Source: a virus
Direction: 5' to 3' (one strand)
Length of the DNA: 34,475 nucleotides
IMG/VR virus record: IMGVR_UViG_3300025099_000008
Span: 1-34,475 of that record
Below are positions 16,075-22,206 of this stretch, one piece after another; within the stretch, counting starts at the first letter, position 1; the number at the start of each line of letters is the position of its first letter. The notes under the pieces were generated by a model. The model was not told where the DNA came from. It did not search any database and saw only the letters and a list, made by a program, of their open reading frames with translations. The position numbers and the translations under genes are program-made.

Positions 16075-17174
16075 CACCAAAACAACAAGAGGCACTTGAT
16101 GCTGTTGTTAAGTATGGTAGCCAAGTCAAAGCGGCTAAGGCTCTAGGGATTAGTCGCTCTGCTCTAAGGCATAGAATAAATTCAGCTAAGAAATATGAAG
16201 AAGTTGATGACGGTATAAAGTATGCCATGAATGAAACAGGTATGGCAAACATTAATGCTGTACATTCTGGTTGGATTAAGACTGATGATGTTAGTTTATA
16301 TTTTAGAAACGAAACAGATAGCTTAAATACAAACGATATAGCGGAATCAATAAGAGATGTTATAAATGGAATCGTTCTGTGTGAGATTGTAAAGCCTCCT
16401 AAGGTGGTGGAAGATAACTTGCTTACCCTTTACCCTATCGCTGACGCACACATAGGCATGAGAGCGCACGCTAGCGAGACTGGTGAAGAATATAATTCTG
16501 ACATTGCAGTAGAAAGAATTAGAACTGGGATGGCTAAGTGTGTTGCTAGTTCACCACAATCTAAATATGCATTGGTGTTAGATGTTGGTGATCTTACTCA
16601 CGCTGATGATAACAATGCTCAGACTCCTAGAAGTAAACATCCACTCGATGTCTCTGAAAGATTTTTTTATTCTCTAAGGTGTGCAATAACTGCGTTGGCT
16701 TCGGCAATTGATTGTGCGTTGCAGAAACATGAGCAGGTAATATGCAGAGTACTGCGTGGTAATCACAACGAGACTTCTTATTTGGCTGTGATGTTTGCAA
16801 TCGCGGAGCGGTACAAGAATAATATTAGAGTAACCGTTGAACAAACGTCTGCTGATTTCTTTGTGCATGAGTTTGGAAGTGTTATGATTGCCGCGCACCA
16901 TGGAGATAAAGCTAAGGCAGATAGACTTGTTATGCATATGGCTGATGCCTGGCCTGATATATGGGGTAGAACTAAACATAGATTTTATTTTACTGGACAC
17001 CTACACCACACAATGATGCGTGAGATAGGCGGTGTTCTTGTTGAACAGCTACGTGCAGTAACAGGTAAAGATTCCTATGCTTCTAGTCATGCATATAGCA
17101 GTCGATCACAGATGCAGGGGATTACATATCATAAAGAAGAAGGTGAAGTAAGCCGCGTAAAGGTTTGTTTATAA
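16071..17174 (+). CDS. Calcineurin-like metallophosphoesterase with N-terminal helix-turn-helix
   Basis: A 367-aa protein starting at GTG 16071, coupled to the preceding mini-gene. Residues ~1-42 form a Fis/homeodomain-like helix-turn-helix (KAAKALGISRSALRHRI). Residues ~115-340 contain all metallophosphoesterase blocks: D125-x-H127, G173-D174, G230-N231-H232-N233-E234, H276-H277-G278-D279 and G309-H310-x-H312. These bind two metal ions (Mn, Fe or Zn) and hydrolyse phosphodiesters or phosphomonoesters. Together with the DNA-binding head this suggests a nuclease or phosphatase acting on DNA. Similar proteins are widespread in marine phages without known substrate. The stop TAA overlaps the next ATG. 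Confidence 0.86.
   Translation: MTPKQQEALDAVVKYGSQVKAAKALGISRSALRHRINSAKKYEEVDDGIKYAMNETGMANINAVHSGWIKTDDVSLYFRNETDSLNTNDIAESIRDVINGIVLCEIVKPPKVVEDNLLTLYPIADAHIGMRAHASETGEEYNSDIAVERIRTGMAKCVASSPQSKYALVLDVGDLTHADDNNAQTPRSKHPLDVSERFFYSLRCAITALASAIDCALQKHEQVICRVLRGNHNETSYLAVMFAIAERYKNNIRVTVEQTSADFFVHEFGSVMIAAHHGDKAKADRLVMHMADAWPDIWGRTKHRFYFTGHLHHTMMREIGGVLVEQLRAVTGKDSYASSHAYSSRSQMQGITYHKEEGEVSRVKVCL
16711..16721 (+). promoter_or_regulatory. Recurrent 11-mer ATTGTGCGTTG inside the phosphoesterase gene
   Basis: An exact copy of the motif found at 9125, 24286 and 28053, here within coding sequence and in a frame different from the near-copy at 31658-31667. No gene starts shortly downstream, so it may be a chance copy or an internal regulatory site. 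Confidence 0.25.
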
Positions 17175-17380
17175 TGTGGATTATGGCTATGATATATTGC
17201 GCTACCTTTTCTCAAGGTGATATGTGTAAGGGATGGGTTCCTCCTATTGCAGAAACAACACAAGAAAGATGTGAGAAAAATATTAAGAAAGCAGTCTATG
17301 CTATGGCTAATGCTATAGATGATAGAGGTGGTGAATTATTTTATATTGATTGCCAGTGTATCAACGTTAAACATCAATAG
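17174..17380 (+). CDS. Small Cys-rich exported protein, last late gene
   Basis: The start at ATG 17174 overlaps the phosphoesterase stop (TAATG), giving 68 aa. A short hydrophobic N-terminus (about 1-12) could be a weak signal or anchor. Five Cys lie at 9, 18, 33, 60 and 62, the last two as another Cys-X-Cys. No family was recognised. Its stop lies 14 nt inside the convergent minus-strand gene ending at 17367, leaving no room for a terminator between the late and early transcripts. Confidence 0.55.
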   Translation: MWIMAMIYCATFSQGDMCKGWVPPIAETTQERCEKNIKKAVYAMANAIDDRGGELFYIDCQCINVKHQ

Positions 17381-17570
17381 AATTTTTCCTTATTCTTTCT
17401 AGTTCATCATTCAACATAATAACTGTAGTGCATAAATCACCAACCTCTTGTGCTAACTGCACTAAGAACTTGTCACTTGTTATTACTCTATCATATGGAT
17501 AGCCATTCTTAGGTACGTTAGCTTTATCCATACGCTTAAGAAACTTTACGATTGTTAATTCTGTCATCAT
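17367..17570 (-). CDS. Hypothetical early protein (67 aa), last gene of leftward operon
   Basis: A small soluble protein, mostly helical, with Lys and Val/Ile patches and a Leu-rich C-terminal helix (LVQLAQEVGDLCTTV...). No family was recognised. The ATG at 17570 overlaps the stop of the upstream gene (ATGA), supporting expression. Its 3' end overlaps the convergent late gene by 14 bp. Confidence 0.55.
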   Translation of the reverse strand: MMTELTIVKFLKRMDKANVPKNGYPYDRVITSDKFLVQLAQEVGDLCTTVIMLNDELERIRKNSIDV

Positions 17571-17905
17571 TTTACTTCATATAAAACATATCTATTTTTA
17601 TTTAAATTAGGTAATCTTTTAACTTTATTTTGCCTTGTTAGTTTATGTATAATATTTTTTGCACCTTGAATAGTTTGAAAGCCCATAAAATTTTGTAACT
17701 CAACTACTGTTAATGGCCCAAACTCTTCTATAATATCATAAGCTTCTTTTCTTCTACCTTCAAACCTTTTATTTTGTGCTTCATATACATTGAGCTGAGG
17801 TAGTTTAGGTTGCTGACCCATGGCAATAGCTGATGCTTTCATTAGCTTACCATAAAGTATCTCTTGTTCTTCTGTTATTTTAAACTTCTGTACTGTTGCT
17901 TTCAT
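17567..17905 (-). CDS. Early protein with C-terminal winged-helix-like domain (112 aa)
   Basis: Residues ~45-110 read as a small winged helix: a helix (AYDIIEEFGPLTVVELQNFM), then GAKNIIHKLTRQNKVKRL and a strand-rich end (NRYVLYEV). This suggests nucleic-acid binding or transcription control. The N-terminal ~40 residues are helical and charged. The start overlaps the newly recognised 56-aa gene at 17880-18050 by 26 nt, and its stop overlaps the next start (ATGA). Function is unknown. Confidence 0.62.
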   Translation of the reverse strand: MKATVQKFKITEEQEILYGKLMKASAIAMGQQPKLPQLNVYEAQNKRFEGRRKEAYDIIEEFGPLTVVELQNFMGFQTIQGAKNIIHKLTRQNKVKRLPNLNKNRYVLYEVK

Positions 17906-18050
17906 TTAATTTATCCTCCAATACAATGAGCAATGCTAGTAATTCATCACCTCTGTTTCTAACTCCTGCTCTGTTTTTTTCAAGAGCATCTACCTGTATA
18001 ATACTAGCTACTCTTTTAAGTCTGTCAATTATCTGTTGTGTATTAGTCAT
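17880..18050 (-). CDS. Hypothetical early protein (56 aa)
   Basis: An ATG at 18050 overlaps the preceding gene's TGA (ATGA at 18047-18050) and opens 56 codons to a TAA at 17880-17882. The product is a two-helix, charged protein rich in Leu, Ile, Arg and Asn (start MTNTQQIIDRLKRV). It is short, but tight coupling and filling of an otherwise 140-nt gap support it. No function was recognised; a small DNA- or protein-binding accessory is possible. Confidence 0.58.
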   Translation of the reverse strand: MTNTQQIIDRLKRVASIIQVDALEKNRAGVRNRGDELLALLIVLEDKLNESNSTEV

Positions 18051-18331
18051 CTGAATTTATCCGCAATAAAAAAGTCTAGGAAACTTTCAGTGATTGTAGG
18101 TTTTCGTTCAGCTTCTAAGGCTTGATCTATTTTATCTGTCACTTCTTCGTAATAATGATTTATATACATTTCATGAGGAGTAGGTTGCGGTTTTAGTTTA
18201 TACAAAACATAACGCAATTGTCTGTCAGTTAGCTTTAATTTTTTAGCTATCTCTTTGTTAGGTACTTCAGTTTCAAATGCTAGCTTGTGTGCTTTTGTTA
18301 CTAAAGAGTTTGGATATTTTTCTTTCTTCAT
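18047..18331 (-). CDS. Helix-turn-helix early protein (94 aa)
   Basis: A basic N-terminal half with a clear helix-turn-helix pattern (about 14-46: HKLAFETEVPNKEIAKKLKL then TDRQLRYVLYKL). An acidic helical C-terminus follows. It is probably a DNA-binding regulator. The start ATG at 18331 is preceded by a weak purine-rich site. The 93-nt leader in front of it holds two strong stem-loops (18347-18380, 18387-18418), so it may be expressed separately from the upstream recombination genes. Confidence 0.62.
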   Translation of the reverse strand: MKKEKYPNSLVTKAHKLAFETEVPNKEIAKKLKLTDRQLRYVLYKLKPQPTPHEMYINHYYEEVTDKIDQALEAERKPTITESFLDFFIADKFR

Positions 18332-18346
18332 TGGTTCCTACTATAC

Positions 18347-18380
18347 GGAGCGGCTTGCCCTTTGGGTGGGCCACCGCTCC
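18347..18380. other. GC-rich stem-loop between early genes
   Basis: GGAGCGG (18347-18353) pairs perfectly with CCGCTCC (18374-18380). Inside, GCCC (18357-18360) pairs with GGGC (18368-18371). In the minus-strand transcript this lies in the leader of the helix-turn-helix gene. There is no U tract after it, so a simple intrinsic terminator is unlikely; attenuation, RNA processing or protein binding are options. Confidence 0.55.
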
Positions 18381-18386
18381 TGTTAT

Positions 18387-18418
18387 GTGGGTATATAAGT
18401 ACATACTTAAAAACCCAC
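18387..18418. other. Second stem-loop next to the SSB-like gene end
   Basis: GTGGGT (18387-18392) pairs with ACCCAC (18413-18418), with an inner AAGTA/TACTT stem (18397-18401/18404-18408). In the minus-strand transcript the stem follows the SSB-like stop (18425) by about 6 nt. It may be a 3' stabilising or termination structure. Confidence 0.5.
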
Positions 18419-18424
18419 GACAAA

Positions 18425-18811
18425 TTAAAATGGTATTTCATCTCCTAAATCATCTGATAAAGATTGGTTAACATCAGGTGTCTGATTCATCTTCTCTGAA
18501 ATTTTCATAGAGATATAAGAGTTACCATCTTTCTCACGTTTCCAACCTGCTAAGTTCATATCTTTATTGGTAGCATAGTCATCAAGAGAGCCACTGTAAT
18601 TAGGTGCTTTTTCATTCATGCTATCATTTTCAAACATAACACCTAGCTTTTGATAGGCTTTGATAATTCTTTTACCTGACTTGGTTGTGTCAGTAATAAG
18701 AACTACATCTCGTTCATTACCTTCAAGGTTTACTTTACCTTGCAGTATTAACTTCATGTTATCAAAAGGTTTGAAGGCTGCACCTGTGTTGGTATTATCG
18801 TAGTCACTCAT
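18425..18811 (-). CDS. Single-stranded DNA-binding-like protein (128 aa)
   Basis: The start was set at ATG 18811, just after the annealase stop (TAA 18813-18815) and with a GGGGA site upstream; a longer frame reaching 18880 would overlap that gene. The C-terminus is acidic and ends DDLGDEIPF, the hallmark tip that bacterial SSB proteins use to recruit partners. The body has a beta-type pattern (residues ~15-110: KLILQGKVNLEG, VVLITDTTKSG, then SGSLDD...NLAGWKRE...SYISMKIS) resembling DUF736-type small DNA-binding proteins. Neighbours are an ERF annealase and an exonuclease, so a recombination-replication role is likely. Confidence 0.7.
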   Translation of the reverse strand: MSDYDNTNTGAAFKPFDNMKLILQGKVNLEGNERDVVLITDTTKSGKRIIKAYQKLGVMFENDSMNEKAPNYSGSLDDYATNKDMNLAGWKREKDGNSYISMKISEKMNQTPDVNQSLSDDLGDEIPF

Positions 18812-18812
18812 A

Positions 18813-19235
18813 TTAGAAATCCCCTTTGGATTGTGTTGATTTATTTTTAGACGAGGCAACTGCCGCATTACCATCATCATCTTCTGGTGCTATTCCTGCC
18901 ATACCTAGCAAACCATAGCGTCGAGCGTAGGTAGTAGCTGAACCATACCCTTGCATATCTTGCTTACCTAATCGTAGGTAAACTTTAGATTTAAATGAGA
19001 AGCCAGAGTTATGCATAAGTATTGTTTCTACATAATCACCTAATTCATCTGCTCCATTAGGTTGTGTAACTGCAAACCCATTGGCTAAGAATGCTGGCAT
19101 TGCTGCTTCTACAACAGACTTTAAATCTGCGTAGCTACTTCTGAAGTGTGGGTTGGTGGCGTTCTTCAACGCCTTACCCATTTCTTGTTGTGCTTTGTTT
19201 AAAGCTTTGATTGCTTGTACTTTATTATCGCTCAT
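18813..19235 (-). CDS. ERF-family single-strand annealing recombinase
   Basis: A 140-aa ERF-superfamily protein. Signature blocks are NPHFRSSYADLKS (28-40), YVETILMHNSGFS (68-80), YGSATTYARRYGLLGMAGI (97-115) and an acidic DDDGN turn (119-123). ERF proteins anneal complementary single strands and drive recombination-dependent replication. It forms a two-component system with the exonuclease just upstream in the operon, overlapping by ATGA (19232-19235). The ribosome site AAAGGAGG is inside the exonuclease gene end. The length is at the short end of the family. Confidence 0.88.
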   Translation of the reverse strand: MSDNKVQAIKALNKAQQEMGKALKNATNPHFRSSYADLKSVVEAAMPAFLANGFAVTQPNGADELGDYVETILMHNSGFSFKSKVYLRLGKQDMQGYGSATTYARRYGLLGMAGIAPEDDDGNAAVASSKNKSTQSKGDF

Positions 19236-20020
19236 GATTTTTCCTCCTTTACATGAACTGTTAATGCGCCACGTTTGTTGCGCCTGATTGTTAGCTGATC
19301 GCAGTATACTTCCCTTTCGTTATGACCAACCATTTGTTTTAAACTTTTCTTTGCACCCTCAAATATTTTAGCACTCCCTTGGTGCTCGATATAATCATGT
19401 GCTACTGACACAAACTCATTGTCTAAGTTAGCGTCACGTTTTACCATGTTGTCTATTGGTATGCTATCGTGTTTTAATATTACATCTGTTGTATGCGGTG
19501 GCTCTGTATCGCTTTTAACATAACTCCAGAACTCTTTAATAACTTCAAGCAATTTTACTATGTAACTAGGATTCTTCTCAATATACACACACTCCCATTT
19601 ACTATTGCCAAAGAATACAGATAGATAACAACCACTTGCTCTTTCAAGATACATATATAGCTGCACTTGCGGCATATAATATGAGATAACTTTTTCCATA
19701 TTATTAAATGCGTTAGTGTGTTTGCATTCTATAATATCATTAGTGCGTATTACTGTGCCATCGAGTGTACCTTTAATTGGTGGCATAGTATCTGTACCAC
19801 CCATAAGTATTTCATACTGGCGATTGATAACATCTTTATTATACTCTTGCTCGAACCAACTAATGTTAAAGTCCTCAGTTAGTATACCCATTTGTACTGC
19901 TAAGTTTTTACTAAGATCAGGTGGCTCTTTTCTACCTGTCTTAATTTCCCATAGTTCTATCCAATCACCATTCATAATTGTGACGGCATCAGATCCTCCA
20001 ATAAATCCTTTTCTCTCCAT
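19232..20020 (-). CDS. YqaJ/lambda-type 5'-3' exonuclease
   Basis: A 262-aa PD-(D/E)XK exonuclease. The start was set at ATG 20020, 5-6 nt after GGAGG; an in-frame ATG at 20032 just precedes this site. Core residues are GGSD (8-11), an acidic residue at E49, D87 in KGTLDGTV, E98-x-K100 in IIECKHT, and the YYMPQVQLYMYL helix with Q118 and Q120. Such enzymes resect double-stranded DNA ends to give 3' single strands for the annealase. It is coupled downstream to the ERF gene. The C-terminal ~80 residues look like the usual helical cap. Confidence 0.82.
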   Translation of the reverse strand: MERKGFIGGSDAVTIMNGDWIELWEIKTGRKEPPDLSKNLAVQMGILTEDFNISWFEQEYNKDVINRQYEILMGGTDTMPPIKGTLDGTVIRTNDIIECKHTNAFNNMEKVISYYMPQVQLYMYLERASGCYLSVFFGNSKWECVYIEKNPSYIVKLLEVIKEFWSYVKSDTEPPHTTDVILKHDSIPIDNMVKRDANLDNEFVSVAHDYIEHQGSAKIFEGAKKSLKQMVGHNEREVYCDQLTIRRNKRGALTVHVKEEKS

Positions 20021-20068
20021 TACTTCCTCCATTTTGTACAAAGATTATAATATATTTTACAATATACT

Positions 20069-20431
20069 TCAAGGCTTTTTTGCTACACGTTGAAATGTAG
20101 CCATTACTTCTGCTGATATTTTTCTGCGTTGTTCTACACTGAGTCGTTCCTCCTGTGGTTGTGGTTGTGGTGGTTGTGGTGCTTGTCTTGGCTTGTGTTT
20201 GATTATGTATTTTCTAATCATGCCCTCGTTGGGTGTGATATTTGGACTGTCTCTTACATGAGCCGCCATTGCGTCAGTAATCTCTTGCTTAGTATATATC
20301 TGCAATGCATCAGCCCAGGATATCATGTATGCTTTGTATATTTCTGGGTCTAATCTAGGTGCATAGAACTTAGCACGTAGTGCAGCTACTTGTATTACAA
20401 TCCACTCTCTGTGTTTCTTAATGTCTTCCAA
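20069..20431 (-). CDS. Putative replication accessory / loader-like protein (120 aa)
   Basis: Helical N-terminal ~80 residues (EWIVIQVAALRAKFYAP, then ISWADALQIYTKQEITDAM and PNITPNEGMIRKYIIKH), a Pro/Gln linker (about 82-94) and a short C-terminal helix. The pattern resembles phage replisome-loader-type proteins that are encoded after a helix-turn-helix initiator, but I cannot name the family. It starts at TTG 20431, 5 nt after AGGAGG; an ATG out of frame lies between. Upstream is a 15-bp palindrome (20446-20460). Confidence 0.55.
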   Translation of the reverse strand: MEDIKKHREWIVIQVAALRAKFYAPRLDPEIYKAYMISWADALQIYTKQEITDAMAAHVRDSPNITPNEGMIRKYIIKHKPRQAPQPPQPQPQEERLSVEQRRKISAEVMATFQRVAKKP

Positions 20432-20445
20432 TCATTCCTCCTATG

Positions 20446-20460
20446 GTGACATGGTGTCAC
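20446..20460. promoter_or_regulatory. 15-bp palindrome GTGACA-TGG-TGTCAC, copy 1
   Basis: Perfect 6-bp half-sites around TGG, in the gap between two replication-type genes. An identical copy lies at 20503-20517, 57 bp away, centre to centre. The pair may be an operator pair, or iterons of an origin lying in or near the initiator gene as in lambda. Confidence 0.5.
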
Positions 20461-20461
20461 T

Positions 20462-20770
20462 CTAACCATTAACTATATTATAATAATCTATACTTGGTTC
20501 GGGTGACATGGTGTCACAATGTATAGTATAAACGTTGGGCTTATTCCACCCTGCTCGATAGACAGATATTAATTTGTCTGCCTCTAATTGTTTTATTATT
20601 CTCATGATCTGACGTTCTGATAAAAGAGTATCGCCAGATAATGTTTCAATACTAGGCCAACACATACATTTTTTGTTAGCATACCTAGCTAGCGCAAGAA
20701 GAATTAGTTTACTACTAGGATTTTTTAGTTGCGTCGCCCATATATTTTCTGCTAATTTTGTGGTGAACAT
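20462..20770 (-). CDS. Helix-turn-helix replication initiator-like protein (102 aa)
   Basis: Residues ~18-80 match the helix-turn-helix family common in phage and plasmid replication proteins: SSKLILLALARYANKKCMCW, then PSIETLSGDTLLSERQIMRI and IKQLEADKLISVYR. This winged helix usually binds origin repeats. Fittingly, the palindrome GTGACA-TGG-TGTCAC lies in its 3' end (20503-20517) and again just after it. The start ATG at 20770 has GGGAGG 5-6 nt upstream. It is short for an initiator, since only the DNA-binding half is present; it may need the following protein as partner. Confidence 0.7.
   Translation of the reverse strand: MFTTKLAENIWATQLKNPSSKLILLALARYANKKCMCWPSIETLSGDTLLSERQIMRIIKQLEADKLISVYRAGWNKPNVYTIHCDTMSPEPSIDYYNIVNG
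20503..20517. promoter_or_regulatory. 15-bp palindrome GTGACA-TGG-TGTCAC, copy 2
   Basis: Identical to 20446-20460, including one extra G on the left. It lies inside the coding sequence of the helix-turn-helix gene. Confidence 0.5.
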
Positions 20771-20799
20771 ATTTCCTCCCTGTTCGTATGTTCATAGTG

Positions 20800-20831
20800 T
20801 CCTAGCTAGGTTCCTCCATGCCTAGTTAGGA
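20800..20831. promoter_or_regulatory. Paired CCTAGCTAGG-type palindromes in leader of helix-turn-helix gene
   Basis: TCCTAGCTAGG (20800-20810) and CCTAGTTAGGA (20821-20831) form an 11-bp inverted repeat with one mismatch. Each half is itself a palindrome or near-palindrome. Centre spacing is about two helical turns. The sequence could be a double operator or an RNA hairpin ahead of the 20770 start. Confidence 0.45.
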
Positions 20832-21035
20832 TGCTAATTTATAAAATGTTATTAACTTATTATTATCTGGCGATACATAATCAGTATATGTTTCTATATT
20901 TAAACCTATTTGTTTAAGATCATAAACTCTAGCTGCTAATCTAAAGCAACCATAATCTATTAATGCATCTAATGCTGATATTGATTTACCACTTTCAAGA
21001 TGTTTGCGTATTTTTTTTGTCTGTGATTGTGACAT
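20826..21035 (-). CDS. Winged helix-turn-helix protein (69 aa)
   Basis: The start was set at ATG 21035, 6 nt after GGAGG; this lies inside the nuclease gene (41-nt overlap). The body (KIRKHLESGKSISALDALID, YGCFRLAARVYDLK, QIGLNIET) matches the small helix-turn-helix family often found in phage replication regions (HTH_55-like). It is probably DNA-binding. The C-terminal ~20 residues form a short beta wing. Confidence 0.66.
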   Translation of the reverse strand: MSQSQTKKIRKHLESGKSISALDALIDYGCFRLAARVYDLKQIGLNIETYTDYVSPDNNKLITFYKLAS

Positions 21036-21351
21036 TACTGTCCTCCATGAGTTGTTTGAATTGATCACCACTAAGGATGACTAGGGTTTGAGGAGTACCT
21101 GTTCTCCTCTTATAAAAGGCTATGTCTCTGCCTTCTAATACTTTGAATGGGCTAGGGAAGTTAGACTTATCCCTATACTTTACTTCACCCACCAGTTTTC
21201 TTCCTCCGATTTCAAGGTGGATGTCTCCTGAGTATTCTCCTCCGAGCGCACCACTGAGCGGTACTCTCTTGGCTTGGATGCCGATTGCTTGGAGCCATTT
21301 GACGAACCAGTTTTCGTGGTAAGTTCCTTTAAGTTTATTTTTGTTTGCCAT
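20995..21351 (-). CDS. PD-(D/E)XK nuclease, Holliday-junction-resolvase-like
   Basis: A 118-aa protein starting at ATG 21351 with AGAGGG 6 nt upstream; an in-frame ATG nine codons earlier lacks a site. It has a helical start with E13, then GALGGEYSGD(43)IHLE, a beta hairpin, and E56-V-K58 in LVGEVKYR. This is the D...ExK catalytic core of archaeal/phage resolvase-like PD-(D/E)XK enzymes. The expected role is cutting branched DNA formed by the ERF/exonuclease pathway before packaging. The C-terminus overlaps the next gene. Confidence 0.75.
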   Translation of the reverse strand: MANKNKLKGTYHENWFVKWLQAIGIQAKRVPLSGALGGEYSGDIHLEIGGRKLVGEVKYRDKSNFPSPFKVLEGRDIAFYKRRTGTPQTLVILSGDQFKQLMEDSNVTITDKKNTQTS

Positions 21352-21509
21352 GTATCCCTCTGATAGCAGTCTAAACATATGATATAATGTTTCACTGGTT
21401 CTATACTAGCTAGTATAGCTACAAATAAATCAGTTACAATATCACACGCTTCACAAGTAGCGGATTCTTGCCTAAGTTTTTTTGAAGTTGATCGTGATCT
21501 CGCAGCCAA
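21180..21509 (-). CDS. Possible Cys4 zinc-ribbon protein overlapping neighbours (uncertain)
   Basis: An open frame beginning at TTG 21509, just inside the Xre-like gene. Residues ~19-52 contain CEAC and CLDC, about 25 residues apart, a zinc-ribbon-like pattern. The C-terminal half overlaps the nuclease gene by 172 nt and looks like low-complexity shadow sequence. It may be a real small gene with an overlapping tail, or only partly coding. Without it, 21352-21471 has no gene. Confidence 0.35.
   Translation of the reverse strand: MAARSRSTSKKLRQESATCEACDIVTDLFVAILASIEPVKHYIICLDCYQRDTWQTKINLKELTTKTGSSNGSKQSASKPREYRSVVRSEENTQETSTLKSEEENWWVK
21401..21418. promoter_or_regulatory. 18-bp perfect palindrome
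   Basis: CTATACTAGCTAGTATAG is a perfect palindrome centred on CTAGCTAG, immediately downstream of the Xre-like gene in its transcription direction. Other CTAGCTAG octamers lie at 20685, 20802 and 21798. It is a candidate operator for the Xre-like protein. Confidence 0.4.
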
Positions 21510-21651
21510 GCGCGTCTAACCAACAAGTAAACAAGAACCCAGAAGGTACTCGTTTATGTTGTTCCCATTTATGAATGAGTGATGAAGCGCATCCAATCCT
21601 ATCTGCAAGTTCTTCTTGAGATATTCCGAGTTTGTTCCTGTGAAATACCAT
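21472..21651 (-). CDS. Xre/Cro-CI-type helix-turn-helix regulator (59 aa or longer)
   Basis: A frame from ATG 21651 to TAG 21472-21474 encodes a classic Xre domain: LGISQEELADRIGCASSLIH, then KWEQHKRVPS and a CWLDALGCEI helix. Relatives usually have ~10 more N-terminal residues, and the in-frame upstream codons do read like such an extension (YTKLIDA before MVFHRN). That extension has no start codon in frame. The good AAGGAG site instead serves ATG 21686, which is in another frame, so the true start or a frameshift is unresolved. It is expected to bind operators and regulate the early operon. Confidence 0.7.
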   Translation of the reverse strand: MVFHRNKLGISQEELADRIGCASSLIHKWEQHKRVPSGFLFTCWLDALGCEITINFKKT

Positions 21652-21697
21652 TGCATCAATAAGCTTGGTGTAAGACCCAGTAACATAAGTACTCTCC

Positions 21698-22000
21698 TTA
21701 TAGTTTGGAAACCTCTTTATCTTTTATCTCACTTGCTAATGCTAGATAACCTATTGCATCTACGATAGAATCTTCTTTGTACCCACCACTAGATATCCTA
21801 GCTAGTTTCATTTGCGCTAACATAACAGGTACTTGCCATGTTTGTACAGTGTGTCCTAGTAATTCTGACCAAGCCCTTGAAATCATTAGCATATTTGTAT
21901 GCGGATCACCGTATTGCTTGTTCCTATCCTGGCTAATTAATTTATTAGCTTCATGTAATACCTTATCTGCGCGTGACATAAAGATTGGTTCTGGATTCAT
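21698..22000 (-). CDS. DUF6378-type phage protein (100 aa)
   Basis: The start was set at ATG 22000, which overlaps the upstream stop (ATGA) and follows AAGGA. The body (QDRNKQYGDPHTNMLMISRA, WSELLG, MLAQMKLARIS, DSIVDAIGYLALASE) matches DUF6378. This is a small all-helical family common in phages, with a MazG-like look (Asp/Glu on the last helix). A nucleotide-pool role is possible, though unproven. Confidence 0.72.
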   Translation of the reverse strand: MNPEPIFMSRADKVLHEANKLISQDRNKQYGDPHTNMLMISRAWSELLGHTVQTWQVPVMLAQMKLARISSGGYKEDSIVDAIGYLALASEIKDKEVSKL

Positions 22001-22206
22001 ACTGGATGTCCTTCTATGTTGTTGTGTCTTTCCCATCGTTCTTGACATAACACTAGAAAATCTTCTTGTGTGTAGTAGTCAGGATCTATGTTAAATTTAT
22101 AGAACTCTTCAACGTGTTCTGCAATATCTGTTATGTAAAGAGTTGGTACAATCTTAGTTAGATATAAATCTAATGCTTCTGTTGGTATACTAGTTACTTT
22201 TTTCAT
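21997..22206 (-). CDS. Hypothetical early protein (69 aa)
   Basis: A small acidic helical protein (start MKKVTSIPTEALDLYLTKIV) with no recognised family. It overlaps the DUF932 gene end by 17 nt and the next gene start by 4 nt (ATGA), so it is translated as part of the early operon. Confidence 0.55.
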   Translation of the reverse strand: MKKVTSIPTEALDLYLTKIVPTLYITDIAEHVEEFYKFNIDPDYYTQEDFLVLCQERWERHNNIEGHPV

